DNA from: Ruegeria arenilitoris
Lineage (GTDB): Bacteria; Pseudomonadota; Alphaproteobacteria; Rhodobacterales; Rhodobacteraceae
Length of the DNA: 64,000 bases
Direction of reading: 5' to 3'
Assembly: GCF_013035425.1 (NCBI RefSeq)
Contig: NZ_WQHX01000002.1
Location: forward strand, 434,001 to 498,000
A program made the translations under genes and the position numbers. Below are positions 44,167-53,654 of the stretch, piece by piece. The notes beneath the pieces are model-generated. The model did not search any database and was not told the DNA's origin. It saw nothing but the letters and a program-made list of their open reading frames with translations. How positions within the stretch are numbered: position 1 is the stretch's first letter; the number at the start of each line of letters is the position of its first letter.

Positions 44167-45090
44167 TCACAAATGCCTGCATTCCGGAACCGCCGTGATC
44201 ACCGACCCGTCGTGTATGTGTCGCAACAGATTGTCGACCGTCAGGTCACCCATAGCCGCACGCGTTTCTGTTGTGGCGCTGCCTGCATGAGGCAATAGCA
44301 CAACATTAGACAATTCGCGTAAAGCTTTGGGAACATGTGGTTCCTTCTGAAAAACATCCAACCCGGCCCAACCAAGGCTGCCGTTTTGCAGAGCTTCAAT
44401 GAGCGCCTCTTCATCTACGACCGACCCACGGCTGACATTAATCAATGTGCCGTTTGACCCCAAAGCATTCAGCACATCCGCATTGACCATCTTGTTCGTC
44501 GATGGCCCACCCGGAGTTATGCAGATCAGAACGTCCACGTGCCTTGCCATTTCCTGCAGGTTATCGAAGTACCTGAAAGGGACGTCTTTCGCATTGCGCG
44601 AATGGTATGATATTTCGGGTGCCCACGGCTTCAGCTTGTCTGCAATCGCCTGACCTATTCGTCCAAGACCCAAAATTCCAACCTTTTGGTTATCCGCCGA
44701 ACGTGTTAGTGGCGCATTTCCTTCTGCCTCCCACTGACCGGATCGAACATAGGCGTCATCGCGCAAGAGTTCTCTATAGCAGGACAACATTAGTAAAACC
44801 GCTGTTGTGGCGACTTCGTTGTTCAAAACATCCGGAGTATGGGTCACTACCACGCCACGCTGCGCCGCAGCGCCTGCGTCAACTGCATCGTAACCGACAC
44901 CATAGACGCTGATCATTTTTAGATTTGGTAAAGACGCCAAAAGGTCTGGCGCCACTCCGTCATGACCATTTGTGACAATGTGGGTTATACTTTCTGCGTC
45001 AAAACTGTCCAACTGGTGGATATCGAACGCTTCGGATAAACGCGATCTCATCCGTTCAGTTATGCCACCGATCTGTAATAAGTCAGGCAT
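44167..45090 (-). CDS. D-isomer-specific 2-hydroxyacid dehydrogenase (glyoxylate/hydroxypyruvate reductase-like)
   Basis: 307 residues from ATG 45090; a longer frame would begin inside the FAH gene. Catalytic Arg in INVSRGSVVDEEALIEAL, Glu in VFQKEPHVP and His in LLPHAGSATTETR; NAD-binding VGILGLGRIGQAIADKL. The length and GVVVTHTPDVLNNEVATTAV match GhrB-type reductases. It could reduce glyoxylate or hydroxypyruvate, or oxidise the hydroxyacid released by the neighbouring FAH hydrolase. The start overlaps the FAH stop by eight bases. Confidence 0.9.
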   Translation of the reverse strand: MPDLLQIGGITERMRSRLSEAFDIHQLDSFDAESITHIVTNGHDGVAPDLLASLPNLKMISVYGVGYDAVDAGAAAQRGVVVTHTPDVLNNEVATTAVLLMLSCYRELLRDDAYVRSGQWEAEGNAPLTRSADNQKVGILGLGRIGQAIADKLKPWAPEISYHSRNAKDVPFRYFDNLQEMARHVDVLICITPGGPSTNKMVNADVLNALGSNGTLINVSRGSVVDEEALIEALQNGSLGWAGLDVFQKEPHVPKALRELSNVVLLPHAGSATTETRAAMGDLTVDNLLRHIHDGSVITAVPECRHL

Positions 45091-45931
45091 CTTGATCAAC
45101 CTGTTGGCGCTGTACACCAAGACCATCGATGCGCAACTCCATGACATCGCCTTTCTTAAGATATACAGGTTCCGGTTTGATCCCCATCCCGACACCGGGC
45201 GGCGTCCCTGTAGAAATCACGTCGCCGGGATGCAGGGTGAACAGATGGCTAAGGTGCTCGATAATCTCAGCGACGGTAAAGATCATGGTCGCCGTATTAC
45301 CGGTCTGCATGCGCTTTCCATTCACATCGAGCGTCATGCCCAGCTTCTGTGGATCCGGGACCTCATCCCGCGTAACCAACCACGGACCTGTTGGGCCGAA
45401 GGTGTCGCAGGACTTTCCTTTTGTCCATTGACCCGTCAATTGCGTTTGAAAATGCCTTTCAGACACATCGTTAACGATGCAGTAGCCCGCGACATGTTCC
45501 AGTGCTTTGTCTTTGGAAACATATTTTGCAGTCTTCCCTATGACGACGCCCAACTCACACTCCCAATCCGTATGGGTCGACCCGCGTGGCATGACAACAT
45601 CATCGTTGGCCCCCACAATTGCCGAATTTGCTTTGAAAAATAGAATTGGGTGTTCAGGTATGGCCGCGCCGGTTTCTGCCGCATGGTCCGAATAGTTGAG
45701 TCCTATGCAGAGGAATTTTCCTATGTTCCCCACACATGCTCCAATACGATGCTCACCAGTGACGATCGGAAGGCTGTCCGGATCAAGCTCACGTAGGCGC
45801 GCAAGATTGGCGTCATCCAAAACATCACCTGTGATATCGTCAACATGCGCGGACAAATCGCGCAACTGACCGGCATCGTCTAACAACGCAGGTTTTTCTG
45901 CTCCTGCGGCTCCGTAACGAACGAGTTTCAT
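45083..45931 (-). CDS. Fumarylacetoacetate hydrolase family, probable 2,4-diketo-3-deoxy-aldonate hydrolase
   Basis: 282 residues. MKLVRYGAAGAEKPALLDD, CIGLNYSDHAAETG, PILFFKANSAIVG, WECELGVVIGK (metal acid residues) and TGTPPGVGMGIKPEPVYLKKGD are all FAH-fold motifs. Members with this start are 2,4-diketo-3-deoxy-L-fuconate hydrolases or annotated as ureidoglycolate lyase. Next to a 2-keto-3-deoxy-fuconate-type SDR and an IlvD/Edd dehydratase, splitting a 2,4-diketo-3-deoxy acid into pyruvate and a hydroxyacid is the most likely job. AAAGGA precedes ATG 45931. Confidence 0.9.
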   Translation of the reverse strand: MKLVRYGAAGAEKPALLDDAGQLRDLSAHVDDITGDVLDDANLARLRELDPDSLPIVTGEHRIGACVGNIGKFLCIGLNYSDHAAETGAAIPEHPILFFKANSAIVGANDDVVMPRGSTHTDWECELGVVIGKTAKYVSKDKALEHVAGYCIVNDVSERHFQTQLTGQWTKGKSCDTFGPTGPWLVTRDEVPDPQKLGMTLDVNGKRMQTGNTATMIFTVAEIIEHLSHLFTLHPGDVISTGTPPGVGMGIKPEPVYLKKGDVMELRIDGLGVQRQQVDQDA

Positions 45932-45942
45932 TTCAGTTCCTT

Positions 45943-47742
45943 TTAGTGATTATCGCGTGGCATGAACTGGCGCGCGATGTCCTTGTACTTGTCTGCACCT
46001 TTCAGAGTCATTCCTTGATCCAGTCGATCGATTTTTTCGCGGAAAATCTCCTGCCATGGCGATTGGTTAGGTGGCATCGAATAACCGCCGCTTGCCTCCA
46101 GTTCTCGGGCTCGCTCATTTAGTACGTCCAATGAAACAAGCATATCAGCGGTGCCCTTTGCCAGATCGATACGCAGCCGATCTCCGTTTCTCACAAGGGC
46201 GAGCCCGCCACCTTCGGCAGCCTCAGGAGAAGCGTTGAGAATGGAAGGACTTCCTGAAGTACCAGATTGCCGACCATCGCCAATACATGGAAGTGCTTCG
46301 ACGCCCTGTTTCAGCAGATATGATGGTGGTCGCATATTCACCACTTCGGCCGCCCCCGGATAACCTTTAGGACCGGCGCCTCGCATGATTAGGATACAAT
46401 CGGCGTCGATATTTTCCGCCGGGTCATCTATCCGGTGATGAAAGTCTTCGGGTCCATCAAAGACGACGGCCCGTCCTTCAAACGCATCTGGATCCTCTGG
46501 GTTGGAAAGGTAAGCTTGGCGAAAGGCTGGCGAGATCACAGAAGTCTTCATGATCGCACTTTCGAAAAGGTTGCCGGATAAGTTGATAAATCCAGCCTGA
46601 CTTTTGACAGGGTTGCTCGCCTGTTTGATCACGTCATCGTTCAATGATCGCCGTGATGACGAATTCTCGCCCATCGACTTGCCGTTCACGGTCAGTGCAC
46701 CCGGATTTGGCAGCAGTCCCCCCGCTATCAATTCGCCTACCACTGCAGGAACACCTCCAGCTTGTTGGTAGTCTTCACCAAGATATTTTCCTGCCGGCTG
46801 CATATTTACTAACAATGGGATATCGTGACCGAAGTTCTGCCAATCATCATTATTGAGTGGCACACCCAAGTGTCTGGCGATCGCGTTTAAATGAATTGGC
46901 GCATTCGTTGACCCGCCAATCGCCGAGTTGATTACAATCGCGTTTTCAAATGCCTCTCGCGTCATCACTTCGCTGGGGCGAAGATCTTCCCAAACCATCT
47001 CGACAATGCGTTTTCCGGTTTCATAGCTGATTTGCCCGCGCTCTCGGTAAGGTGCTGGAATTGCAGCGGATCCTGGCAGTTGCATCCCAAGAGCTTCTGC
47101 CAATGAGTTCATGGTCGTGGCTGTGCCCATGGTGTTGCAGTAACCAACTGAGGGCGCTGACGCAGCGGCGATTTCCATGAATTCATCCGTGTCAATTTCA
47201 CCCGCTGCAAGATCTTCTCGCGCCTTCCAAATAACTGTCCCTGACCCGGCCCGTTCGCCTTTCCACCAACCGTTCAACATAGGACCGACTGAAAGGGCGA
47301 TAGCAGGAATATTGACCGTGGCGGCTGCCATCAAAAGTGCCGGAGTCGTCTTGTCGCAGCCGATGTTCAGAACCACCCCATCCAAAGGGTATCCAAACAA
47401 ACTTTCCACCAATGACAAATATGCAAGGTTTCGATCAAGTGAGGCTGTGGGCCGTTTGCCAGTTTCCTGAATCGGGTGCACCGGGATTTCAATGCACGTC
47501 CCACCAGCCGCTATAATTCCGTCACGAACACGCTTGGACAACTCGATATGGTGACGATTGCACGGGCTCAGATCACTACCCGTTTGGGCAATACCGATAA
47601 TCGGCTTGCCGGATTGCAGCTCCTCCCGGGTCAGCCCGTAGTTTAGATACCTCTCGAGATAAAGAGCGGTCATTTCGAGATTTTCAGAGTTCATAAACCA
47701 CTTGCGTGAGCGCAAGTCGTCAATCGAAATTTTCTTTGTCAT
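45943..47742 (-). CDS. IlvD/Edd family sugar-acid dehydratase
   Basis: 599 residues of the IlvD/Edd iron-sulfur dehydratases. Cluster-binding cysteines appear in [22 protein letters not shown] and [33 protein letters not shown] and the C-terminal [17 protein letters not shown] are hallmarks. [27 protein letters not shown] at the start is typical of the L-arabonate/D-xylonate type rather than IlvD itself. It converts an aldonate into a 2-keto-3-deoxy acid. The start MTKKIS at 47742 overlaps the SDR stop by ATGA; an ATG/GTG four codons upstream is possible. L-fuconate, L-arabonate or D-arabinonate are candidate substrates. Confidence 0.93.
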   Translation of the reverse strand: MTKKISIDDLRSRKWFMNSENLEMTALYLERYLNYGLTREELQSGKPIIGIAQTGSDLSPCNRHHIELSKRVRDGIIAAGGTCIEIPVHPIQETGKRPTASLDRNLAYLSLVESLFGYPLDGVVLNIGCDKTTPALLMAAATVNIPAIALSVGPMLNGWWKGERAGSGTVIWKAREDLAAGEIDTDEFMEIAAASAPSVGYCNTMGTATTMNSLAEALGMQLPGSAAIPAPYRERGQISYETGKRIVEMVWEDLRPSEVMTREAFENAIVINSAIGGSTNAPIHLNAIARHLGVPLNNDDWQNFGHDIPLLVNMQPAGKYLGEDYQQAGGVPAVVGELIAGGLLPNPGALTVNGKSMGENSSSRRSLNDDVIKQASNPVKSQAGFINLSGNLFESAIMKTSVISPAFRQAYLSNPEDPDAFEGRAVVFDGPEDFHHRIDDPAENIDADCILIMRGAGPKGYPGAAEVVNMRPPSYLLKQGVEALPCIGDGRQSGTSGSPSILNASPEAAEGGGLALVRNGDRLRIDLAKGTADMLVSLDVLNERARELEASGGYSMPPNQSPWQEIFREKIDRLDQGMTLKGADKYKDIARQFMPRDNH

Positions 47743-48497
47743 TGGCCTGACCAACCCCCATCAATTATGTGCGTATGTCCCGTTGTAAACGCGCTCTCGT
47801 CGCTTGCCAGATAAACAACCAGAGCCGCTATTTCTTCTGCTTTGGCTACTCGCCCCATAGGTTGCCGGGCAACGAACTGGGCAAGTGCCTTTTCCCGGCT
47901 GCCCAACTGCTCGCCCAGTGCATCAACCCTATTCCTCCAGCTAGGACTATCGACTGTGCCGGGGCAAATGCAATTACACCGGATACCCTGCGTAATAAAG
48001 TCCACGGCAACCGACTTTGTCAGTCCGACAACGGCGGCCTTTGTCGTCCCATAAATAAAACGGTTCGGCGCGCCGATTATAGAACCCAAGGCAGAAGACA
48101 TATTAATAATCGAGCCTTCACCGCGCTCTAGCATACCTGGCAAGGAAGCCTTGATTGTCCGGACCATCGAACGGACATTCAGGTTCGATGCGAATTCCAA
48201 CTCGTCATCCGTCGAATCCAGAATAGTGCCGTGATGTACGAATCCCGCGCAGTTGAACAAAACGTTCGGGTCCGCTCTTTTTACACCCTCGCGCACACTG
48301 TCGTCGCTCAGCACATCCATCTCGAAAATTTCGATATTTTCGAGATTCCCGTCGCGAATCGAAGATAGTCCTTCAAGGTTAATATCTGTTGCGAAAACCT
48401 GTGCGCCCTCTTTTGCCATAGCGATGGCGCTAGCACGCCCAATCCCCTGACCAGCGGCCGTAACCAAGACACGCTTTCCCTTAAGTCTTTCTGTCAT
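47739..48497 (-). CDS. SDR, 2-keto-3-deoxy-L-fuconate dehydrogenase-like
   Basis: 252 residues of short-chain dehydrogenase. [21 protein letters not shown] is the NAD motif, [15 protein letters not shown] replaces NNAG by NCAG as in 2-keto-3-deoxy-L-fuconate and BDH2-like enzymes, [14 protein letters not shown] has the YxxxK, and [19 protein letters not shown] ends it. By this family it oxidises C4 of a 2-keto-3-deoxy acid to the 2,4-diketo form. First gene of the leftward operon SDR-dehydratase-FAH-hydroxyacid dehydrogenase-LysE, which makes a complete non-phosphorylative route after aldonate formation. No upstream sugar dehydrogenase or lactonase is in the operon. Confidence 0.92.
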   Translation of the reverse strand: MTERLKGKRVLVTAAGQGIGRASAIAMAKEGAQVFATDINLEGLSSIRDGNLENIEIFEMDVLSDDSVREGVKRADPNVLFNCAGFVHHGTILDSTDDELEFASNLNVRSMVRTIKASLPGMLERGEGSIINMSSALGSIIGAPNRFIYGTTKAAVVGLTKSVAVDFITQGIRCNCICPGTVDSPSWRNRVDALGEQLGSREKALAQFVARQPMGRVAKAEEIAALVVYLASDESAFTTGHTHIIDGGWSGQ

Positions 48498-48686
48498 ATG
48501 GAAAATTTAACCTTCTGAACATGTTTCGAACAAGCGGGACTTCGTACACTTACCCAATCCAAAAGCAAAAAACCAATGATGGTTTTTCAACGACTTCTGG
48601 TGCATGACCCTCAATACGTTAGCGTATGACAGGTAAATCGGTTTGACCATAACCAAGCTCGGAACCACTTTGGAAGGACAGGCGAT

Positions 48687-49571
48687 ATGAGCGATCTGCA
48701 AAACGTGACACTGATCGGCACCGGCTTGATGGGTGCGCCCATGGCGCAAAACCTGATGAAGGCGGGTTACCCACTTACCGTATGGAACCGTAGCCCGGAA
48801 AAGGTGAAGCCGCTTGTCAGGGAAGGTGCAAGGACGACCACGACAGCAGCCGAGGCCATTGCGGGAGCGGACATAGTAATAACGATGTTATCTGACGGAC
48901 ACGCGACAGGCGCCCTTTTATCAGACCCCGCATTTTTCGATTCGCTAGACCCCGGAATGATCTGGATCGACATGTCCAGTGCCAAGCCTGAACACGCACG
49001 TGCACAATCCAAAAAACTAGCCGCAAAGGAGATTGCTCATCTGGATGCTCCCGTCTCTGGCGGAACCAAAGGTGCGCAGGCCGGAACCTTGGCAATCATG
49101 GTCGGTGGCGAAAAATCGGTTATGGACAAAGTTGGCACAGTCCTTTCCGCAATGGGTCGACCTGTTCACGTCGGCCCAAGCGGTGCGGGACAGCTTTGCA
49201 AGCTTGCTAACCAAGCAATTGTTGCCGTCACAATATCCGCTGTCGCAGAGGCAACACTGTTGGCTGAAAAGGGCGGCGCCGATCCGGCTGCGTTGCGTGC
49301 CGCACTAAGGGGCGGATTTGCAGACAGCGTAATCCTACAACAGCATGGCGAGCGTATGTCCGAAGGTAACTTTGTCCCCGGAGGGTTATCCAAGTTTCAA
49401 TTAAAAGATCTCAACAATACATTGGATGAAGCAAACTCTTTGAAACTAGAGTTGCCTACGACCCGGTTGGTGCGCGATCGTTTCGAGTATCTGATTGAAG
49501 AAATGAATGGCGCCGAGCTTGATCACTCGGCGCTGTATCTGGAACTCAAAAGACGGAATGGACTGACGTGA
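48687..49571 (+). CDS. NAD-binding beta-hydroxyacid dehydrogenase (GarR/LtnD-like)
   Basis: 294 residues of the 3-hydroxyisobutyrate dehydrogenase superfamily. [21 protein letters not shown] is the NAD motif, [22 protein letters not shown] the substrate loop and [14 protein letters not shown] includes the catalytic Lys and Asn. Members include tartronate semialdehyde reductase (GarR) and L-threonate dehydrogenase (LtnD). GGAAGG precedes ATG 48687. It is coupled by GTGA to DenD and divergent from the aldonate operon. With DenD next to it, a role on C4 acids (erythronate, threonate) or tartronate semialdehyde is likely. Confidence 0.9.
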   Translation: MSDLQNVTLIGTGLMGAPMAQNLMKAGYPLTVWNRSPEKVKPLVREGARTTTTAAEAIAGADIVITMLSDGHATGALLSDPAFFDSLDPGMIWIDMSSAKPEHARAQSKKLAAKEIAHLDAPVSGGTKGAQAGTLAIMVGGEKSVMDKVGTVLSAMGRPVHVGPSGAGQLCKLANQAIVAVTISAVAEATLLAEKGGADPAALRAALRGGFADSVILQQHGERMSEGNFVPGGLSKFQLKDLNNTLDEANSLKLELPTTRLVRDRFEYLIEEMNGAELDHSALYLELKRRNGLT

Positions 49572-50536
49572 AGAAAGTACTTGTAATCGGCGGCGGTGGA
49601 ATGTTGGGGCAAAAACTGGCGCACCGGATTGTGACCGAAATGGAACTTGGCCATGATGCGCAAATCACGCTTTTCGATCTGTGTTTCCCCGATAATGGCA
49701 TCGACGTGACTAGGGTGCACGGGGATATTTCACACTCAGACAAGGCGAAAGAGTTGGCCGCCCAGCGCTACGACGTGATCTTTCATCTTGCTGCAATCGT
49801 CTCGGGTCATGCAGAAATCGACTTTCCCTTGGGTTGGGACGTCAACCTCATGGCGACGTGGGAGTTGCTGAATGCACTTAAGGCCGAGCACGAAGCATCA
49901 AAAGGCACCTATCGGCCGAAGATGGTATTCGCGTCGTCAATCGCAGTTTTTGGAGCACCCTTCCCCGAAAAAATTGGCGATGACTTCCTGTGTGCCCCTT
50001 TGACAAGCTACGGGTCACAAAAAGCTGCCTCCGAGCTGATGGTCTCGGATTTCAGCCGCAAAGGATATATTGATGGAATTTCGCTTAGGTTGCCTACTTT
50101 GTGTGTTCGGCCGGGAAAGGCGAATGCTGCAGCTTCTTCTTTCTTCTCAGGAATAATTCGTGAGCCGCTGAACGGGAAAGAAGCCGAGTTGCCTGTTGTT
50201 GATACGGTTCGGCATTGGCATGCCAGTCCTCGCGCGGCTGCCGCGTTTCTCACTCACGCTGCAAATCTGGATACCCAATTGCTAAACGGTCGACGCGCTT
50301 TAAACATGCCGGGGGTAAGCTGCACCGTGGCTGAACAAATCGAAGCGTTACGAAATGTTGCCGGGCAAGAAGCGGTCAACCTAATCAAAAGCGTCCCCAA
50401 TCCCGCAGTCGATGAGATTGTCAAAGGGTGGCCGCGTGACTTTAAACCAGATCGCGCATTAGGCCTTGGGTTTAAGGCAGAAACCAATTTCGAAGAAATC
50501 ATTAGGGTGTACTTGGAAGACGATTTCCAACATTAG
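49568..50536 (+). CDS. denD: D-erythronate dehydrogenase DenD-like (extended SDR)
   Basis: 322 residues of an extended SDR. VLVIGGGGMLGQKLAHRIV is the NAD motif, FASSIAVFGAPFPE and YGSQKAASELMVSDFSRKG carry Ser and YxxxK, and SLRLPTLCVRPGKANAAASSFFSGIIREPL is characteristic of DenD. It oxidises D-erythronate to a keto acid. In known pathways the product then needs an OtnI isomerase, an OtnK (DUF1537) kinase and an OtnC decarboxylase; none is in the window. The start is GTG 49568, overlapping the stop of the previous gene. It converges with the GntR gene with a 4-bp overlap. Confidence 0.87.
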   Translation: MKKVLVIGGGGMLGQKLAHRIVTEMELGHDAQITLFDLCFPDNGIDVTRVHGDISHSDKAKELAAQRYDVIFHLAAIVSGHAEIDFPLGWDVNLMATWELLNALKAEHEASKGTYRPKMVFASSIAVFGAPFPEKIGDDFLCAPLTSYGSQKAASELMVSDFSRKGYIDGISLRLPTLCVRPGKANAAASSFFSGIIREPLNGKEAELPVVDTVRHWHASPRAAAAFLTHAANLDTQLLNGRRALNMPGVSCTVAEQIEALRNVAGQEAVNLIKSVPNPAVDEIVKGWPRDFKPDRALGLGFKAETNFEEIIRVYLEDDFQH

Positions 50537-51183
50537 TCGCCCATCGTTCTACCGGTCAAATGCCGCTTGAGATGATCATGTATTTTCATCCGCGTCAGGT
50601 GTTCATCCCCTGACAACGCTGCTTCCAGAATGTTTGCGTGATGATCAATGTTTTCTGAGATAAAGCCAAACTTCCGATCCGCCACCATCAATTGCTGACG
50701 AAATTGTGCATAAATTCTTCCATGCATTTTCTTAAGTATTTCTGATCCACAAGCAGAAATCAGCGTTTCATGGAATTCTTTTTCTGACGCAAACCATATC
50801 GCAACCAGATCGCTTGGATCATTCGTGCCGTGTATGCGTTTTTCAATGTGACTGAGTTTATGATGCGCCGCGGTCAACCGCGCCTCCCAGTCAACACCGC
50901 CATTGCGGATCGACATAGAGGTTCCCTCTCCCTCCAACAAAATGCGCAAATGGGTAAGTTCAATTAGTTTTTGCGGCGACCGCTCGGGTACTCGAAACCC
51001 TCTTTGTTCTTGGAAGTCCGTCAGCCCAACCGAGGCAAGTCGGAAAAGTATTTCTCGAACGGTACTCGCCGAACAACCGTATTCCTTTCGCAATTCCTCC
51101 GCCCGCACCTTCGATCCGTGCTCGAATCCATTCGAGATGAGGCGTATCTTAAGGTCTTGATAAATATCGACTTCTTGATTCAT
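50533..51183 (-). CDS. GntR-family (FCD) transcriptional regulator
   Basis: 216 residues. The winged helix-turn-helix is KVRAEELRKEYGCSASTVREILFRLASVGLTDFQEQRGFRV (about 24-64). The C-terminal FCD helical effector domain has LTHLRILLEGEGTSMSIRNG, FHETLISACGSEILKKMHGRIYAQFR and the metal-site pattern HHANILEAALSGDEHLTRMKIHDHLKRH. It is divergent from the TRAP binding-protein gene across 197 bp and convergent with denD, so it probably controls the TRAP operon, and perhaps the GarR/DenD genes. AAGG precedes ATG 51183. Confidence 0.92.
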   Translation of the reverse strand: MNQEVDIYQDLKIRLISNGFEHGSKVRAEELRKEYGCSASTVREILFRLASVGLTDFQEQRGFRVPERSPQKLIELTHLRILLEGEGTSMSIRNGGVDWEARLTAAHHKLSHIEKRIHGTNDPSDLVAIWFASEKEFHETLISACGSEILKKMHGRIYAQFRQQLMVADRKFGFISENIDHHANILEAALSGDEHLTRMKIHDHLKRHLTGRTMGD

Positions 51184-51380
51184 TTGATCAGGTGCCTTCG
51201 GCTCTCATACACTAATGGTCGTAGAGATAATTTTGAATTATTGCAAGAATCTCGAAATTTTCAGGAATTTCAAATTTTTCTTGTTGCATTTGATTCGTCG
51301 GCTTAACGTCAAGCAGCGTGATTGCAATGGAGGCAGCAGGATCTTCAATCCGCGCAACGCTAAACGTCTGGGAGGACAAT

Positions 51381-52394
51381 ATGAAAATAGTCAAAACAGC
51401 GGCCATAGCGGCCGTAGCTACGACAATGGCCGCCGGTTTCGCGATGGCTCAAACGACAAAGCTTCGTATTCAAACACACTTCAGCCAGGAAACCCTGTCA
51501 GGTCAGCTTGCTGAAAAGTACATCAACGACATTCAGGAAATGTCGAATGGCGAAATCGAGGTCGAGATGTTCTATGCGTCCTCGGTTGTGAAATCGGCAG
51601 AGACTTTCGACGCAGCCGCAACGGGAATTCTTGACTGCGACATGACGGGCGGTGCTTACCAAACCGGTAAAAACCCAGCGTTCCAGTTCACTGGCGATCT
51701 CATGGGTGGCTACTCCAACCCTTATCAACAGATGGCGTGGCTCTTGCATGGTGACGGTCGCGCGGCGATCGACAAGCTTTATAAACAGCACAACATGAGC
51801 TTTGTGGGCTGGTGGATTCCGGGTCCTGAATCGTTGAGCTCCACGCGTCCGATCCGCGGCGTTGAAGACTTCAAAGACTGGAAATTCCGTTCGCCTCCGG
51901 GTCTGGCAACTAAAGTCTTTGCAAACCTTGGCGCATCTCCGATCGTGATGGACTTTAACGAGATCTTCACAGCGCTGGAGACCGGCATCATTGACGGTGC
52001 TGACGCGGCAAACCTTACCAACAACATCGGCCTTGGTCTTTACGACATAGCCAAGCACACCAACTACCCCGGCTTCCACTCCATGCCGGCGGACCACCTT
52101 GCATGCCGCACCGATGTCTGGGAAGCCATGCCAGCACATCACCGCAAGATCATGGAGGTCGCCATGGACAGCCTCGCGCTGCACAATGCGACCATAAACG
52201 AGGTGAAAAACGCGCAGAACGCGGTCGAACTGAAAGCCAAAGGCGTCAACCTCTATGAATGGTCGCCTGAAGAGTTGGGCAAATTCCGGACAGCGGTTAA
52301 AGCTGGCTGGGAAGAGTTCGCAACCACGCCCGAAGCCCAGGAACTGCTGCAAAGCCACGTAGACTTCCTGATTGGCATTGGCGCTATGCAATAA
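51381..52394 (+). CDS. dctP: TRAP transporter binding protein DctP (sugar-acid operon)
   Basis: 337 residues from ATG 51381, which follows GGGAGG; the frame is open 21 codons upstream without a site. Sec signal peptide MKIVKTAAIAAVATTMAAGFAMAQ. The mature protein has DctP traits: IQTHFSQETLSGQLAEKYINDIQEMS, ATGILDCDMTGGAYQTGKN, KDWKFRSPPGLATKVFANLGASPI and FTALETGIIDGADAANLTN. It feeds the DctQM permease that follows two genes later. The ligand is probably a uronate or aldarate, judged from the enolase-superfamily and UxaA-type enzymes in the operon. Confidence 0.93.
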   Translation: MKIVKTAAIAAVATTMAAGFAMAQTTKLRIQTHFSQETLSGQLAEKYINDIQEMSNGEIEVEMFYASSVVKSAETFDAAATGILDCDMTGGAYQTGKNPAFQFTGDLMGGYSNPYQQMAWLLHGDGRAAIDKLYKQHNMSFVGWWIPGPESLSSTRPIRGVEDFKDWKFRSPPGLATKVFANLGASPIVMDFNEIFTALETGIIDGADAANLTNNIGLGLYDIAKHTNYPGFHSMPADHLACRTDVWEAMPAHHRKIMEVAMDSLALHNATINEVKNAQNAVELKAKGVNLYEWSPEELGKFRTAVKAGWEEFATTPEAQELLQSHVDFLIGIGAMQ

Positions 52395-52417
52395 TCAGCC
52401 CTGTGGGTTGATTGAAC

Positions 52418-52452
52418 AAAGGCGGCAGGGCTGGATGGTCCTGCCGCCTTTT
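52418..52452 (+). terminator. Stem-loop after dctP, attenuator-like
   Basis: AAAGGCGGCAGG (52418-52429) and CCTGCCGCCTTT (52440-52451) form a perfect 12-bp stem with a 10-base loop, ending in four T. It lies 23 bp after the binding-protein stop and 18 bp before the next gene, so it likely limits transcription into the enzyme and permease genes. Confidence 0.75.
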
Positions 52453-52469
52453 GTCACCGGAACGCAGAC

Positions 52470-53636
52470 ATGAAGATAACGCGCATCACCAGCCACGTAT
52501 TGTCGTGCGACATGCCCGAGCTTTTGGGATATTCGCAGCAATACTACGCGAAACGCAGCGCACATCTGGTCGAGGTGCAAACCAACGAAGGCGTAACTGG
52601 CTGGGGTGAATGCTTTGGGCCGGGAAATGTCGCTCTGGCCAACAAGAGCATCGTCGAAAAGGTGATCCAACCTTTGATTGCCGGGGACAATCCAATGAAT
52701 CGCGATGCGATCTGGCACAAGGTCTATAACCTTCTGCGGGATCATGGACAAAAGGGCATGCCGCTTCAGGCATTGTCTGGTGTTGATATCGCGTTGTGGG
52801 ACATTGCAGGAAAGATCACCGGGCAGCCGATCTACAACCTGCTGGGCGGCGCGCATCGCAACAGTGTTGGGGTCTATGGGTACGGCATGATGCTGCGGCC
52901 CGAATCAGTGACCGAACTGGCTGCGCGCTTTGTGGATGAGGCTGCGGAAATCCGAGAAGCGGGATTTGCCGCCACCAAGATGAAAATCGGACTGGGCCCC
53001 CGTGAGGACGCCAAACTTGCAGCAGCCGTTCGCAAAGGTGTGGGTGAAGACTTCGACTTTATGGCGGATGCCAACCACGCCTACACAACTTCAGATGCGT
53101 TCTATGTGGGGCGGGCGCTCGATGAATTAGGCGCGTACTGGTTTGAAGAACCTGTGGCCCCCGAAGATCACGCTGGTTATTCCGAACTGCGCCGCAGTCT
53201 GAAGATCAACATTGCCGGCGGCGAAGCTGAATTCAACCGATGGGGCTGGAAGGCGCTGTTGGAGAGCAGAGGACTCGACATTGCGCAACCCGAGGTTTGC
53301 GCGCTTGGTGGCATAACGGAATACCAGCGCGTTCTGAGCCTGTGCCATGCCCATTTCACGCCAGTTGTGAACCACGTCTGGGGCTCTGCCATTGCCGTTG
53401 CAGCCAACTTGCAACTGCTCGCAGCCATGCCGCCTTTGCCCGGCGGGCTGTTTCCGCGCGAGCCTTGGCTGGAATTCGATACGACAGAAAACCGGTTTCG
53501 CGACGAGTTACTGAGCGTGCCGTTAAACATTCAAAACCAGGTCAAAACCAATGCAGGTCGCGTGGCGATACCTGATGGGCCGGGACTGGGCGTCACACCA
53601 GACCGCGAAGTAATCGAACATTATAAAATTTGCTGA
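52470..53636 (+). CDS. Mandelate racemase/enolase superfamily, galactarolactone cycloisomerase-like
   Basis: 388 residues. Enolase fold: N-terminal capping domain to about 120, then barrel with TKMKIG (KxK near 170), metal ligands in FMADANHAY (Asp), WFEEPVAPED (Glu) and IAGGEAEFNRWG (Glu), and VVNHVWGSAIAVAA with the catalytic His. The middle LLRDHGQKGMPLQALSGVDIALWDI and the end EPWLEFDTTENRFRDELL are very like Gci, the D-galactarolactone cycloisomerase of Agrobacterium. Other sugar-acid dehydratases of the superfamily are possible. It stands between dctP and dctQ, an unusual insertion that ties its substrate to the transporter. Confidence 0.88.
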   Translation: MKITRITSHVLSCDMPELLGYSQQYYAKRSAHLVEVQTNEGVTGWGECFGPGNVALANKSIVEKVIQPLIAGDNPMNRDAIWHKVYNLLRDHGQKGMPLQALSGVDIALWDIAGKITGQPIYNLLGGAHRNSVGVYGYGMMLRPESVTELAARFVDEAAEIREAGFAATKMKIGLGPREDAKLAAAVRKGVGEDFDFMADANHAYTTSDAFYVGRALDELGAYWFEEPVAPEDHAGYSELRRSLKINIAGGEAEFNRWGWKALLESRGLDIAQPEVCALGGITEYQRVLSLCHAHFTPVVNHVWGSAIAVAANLQLLAAMPPLPGGLFPREPWLEFDTTENRFRDELLSVPLNIQNQVKTNAGRVAIPDGPGLGVTPDREVIEHYKIC

Positions 53637-53654
53637 CGAGGGGGAGGAATGATC

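Noticed and set aside
48567..48587. A-rich/T-rich hairpin with loop AATGAT in the same divergent gap
   Set aside because: The stem is mainly A-T and lies in a promoter region between divergent genes, where a terminator makes no sense.
48614..48627. ATACG-TTAG-CGTAT inverted repeat between the aldonate operon and the GarR gene
   Set aside because: It could be a GntR-type site, but it is short, single, and no matching copy was found upstream of the TRAP operon (51184-51380), so it is not called.
51498..52391. Minus-strand open frame of 297 codons opposite dctP
   Set aside because: Antisense of a well-defined TRAP binding protein; composition is arginine/cysteine/histidine-rich as expected of a shadow frame.
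53490..53506. AAAACCGGTTTC-like half palindrome
   Set aside because: It is inside the enolase-superfamily gene, lacks the TTGCAA arms and has no promoter position.
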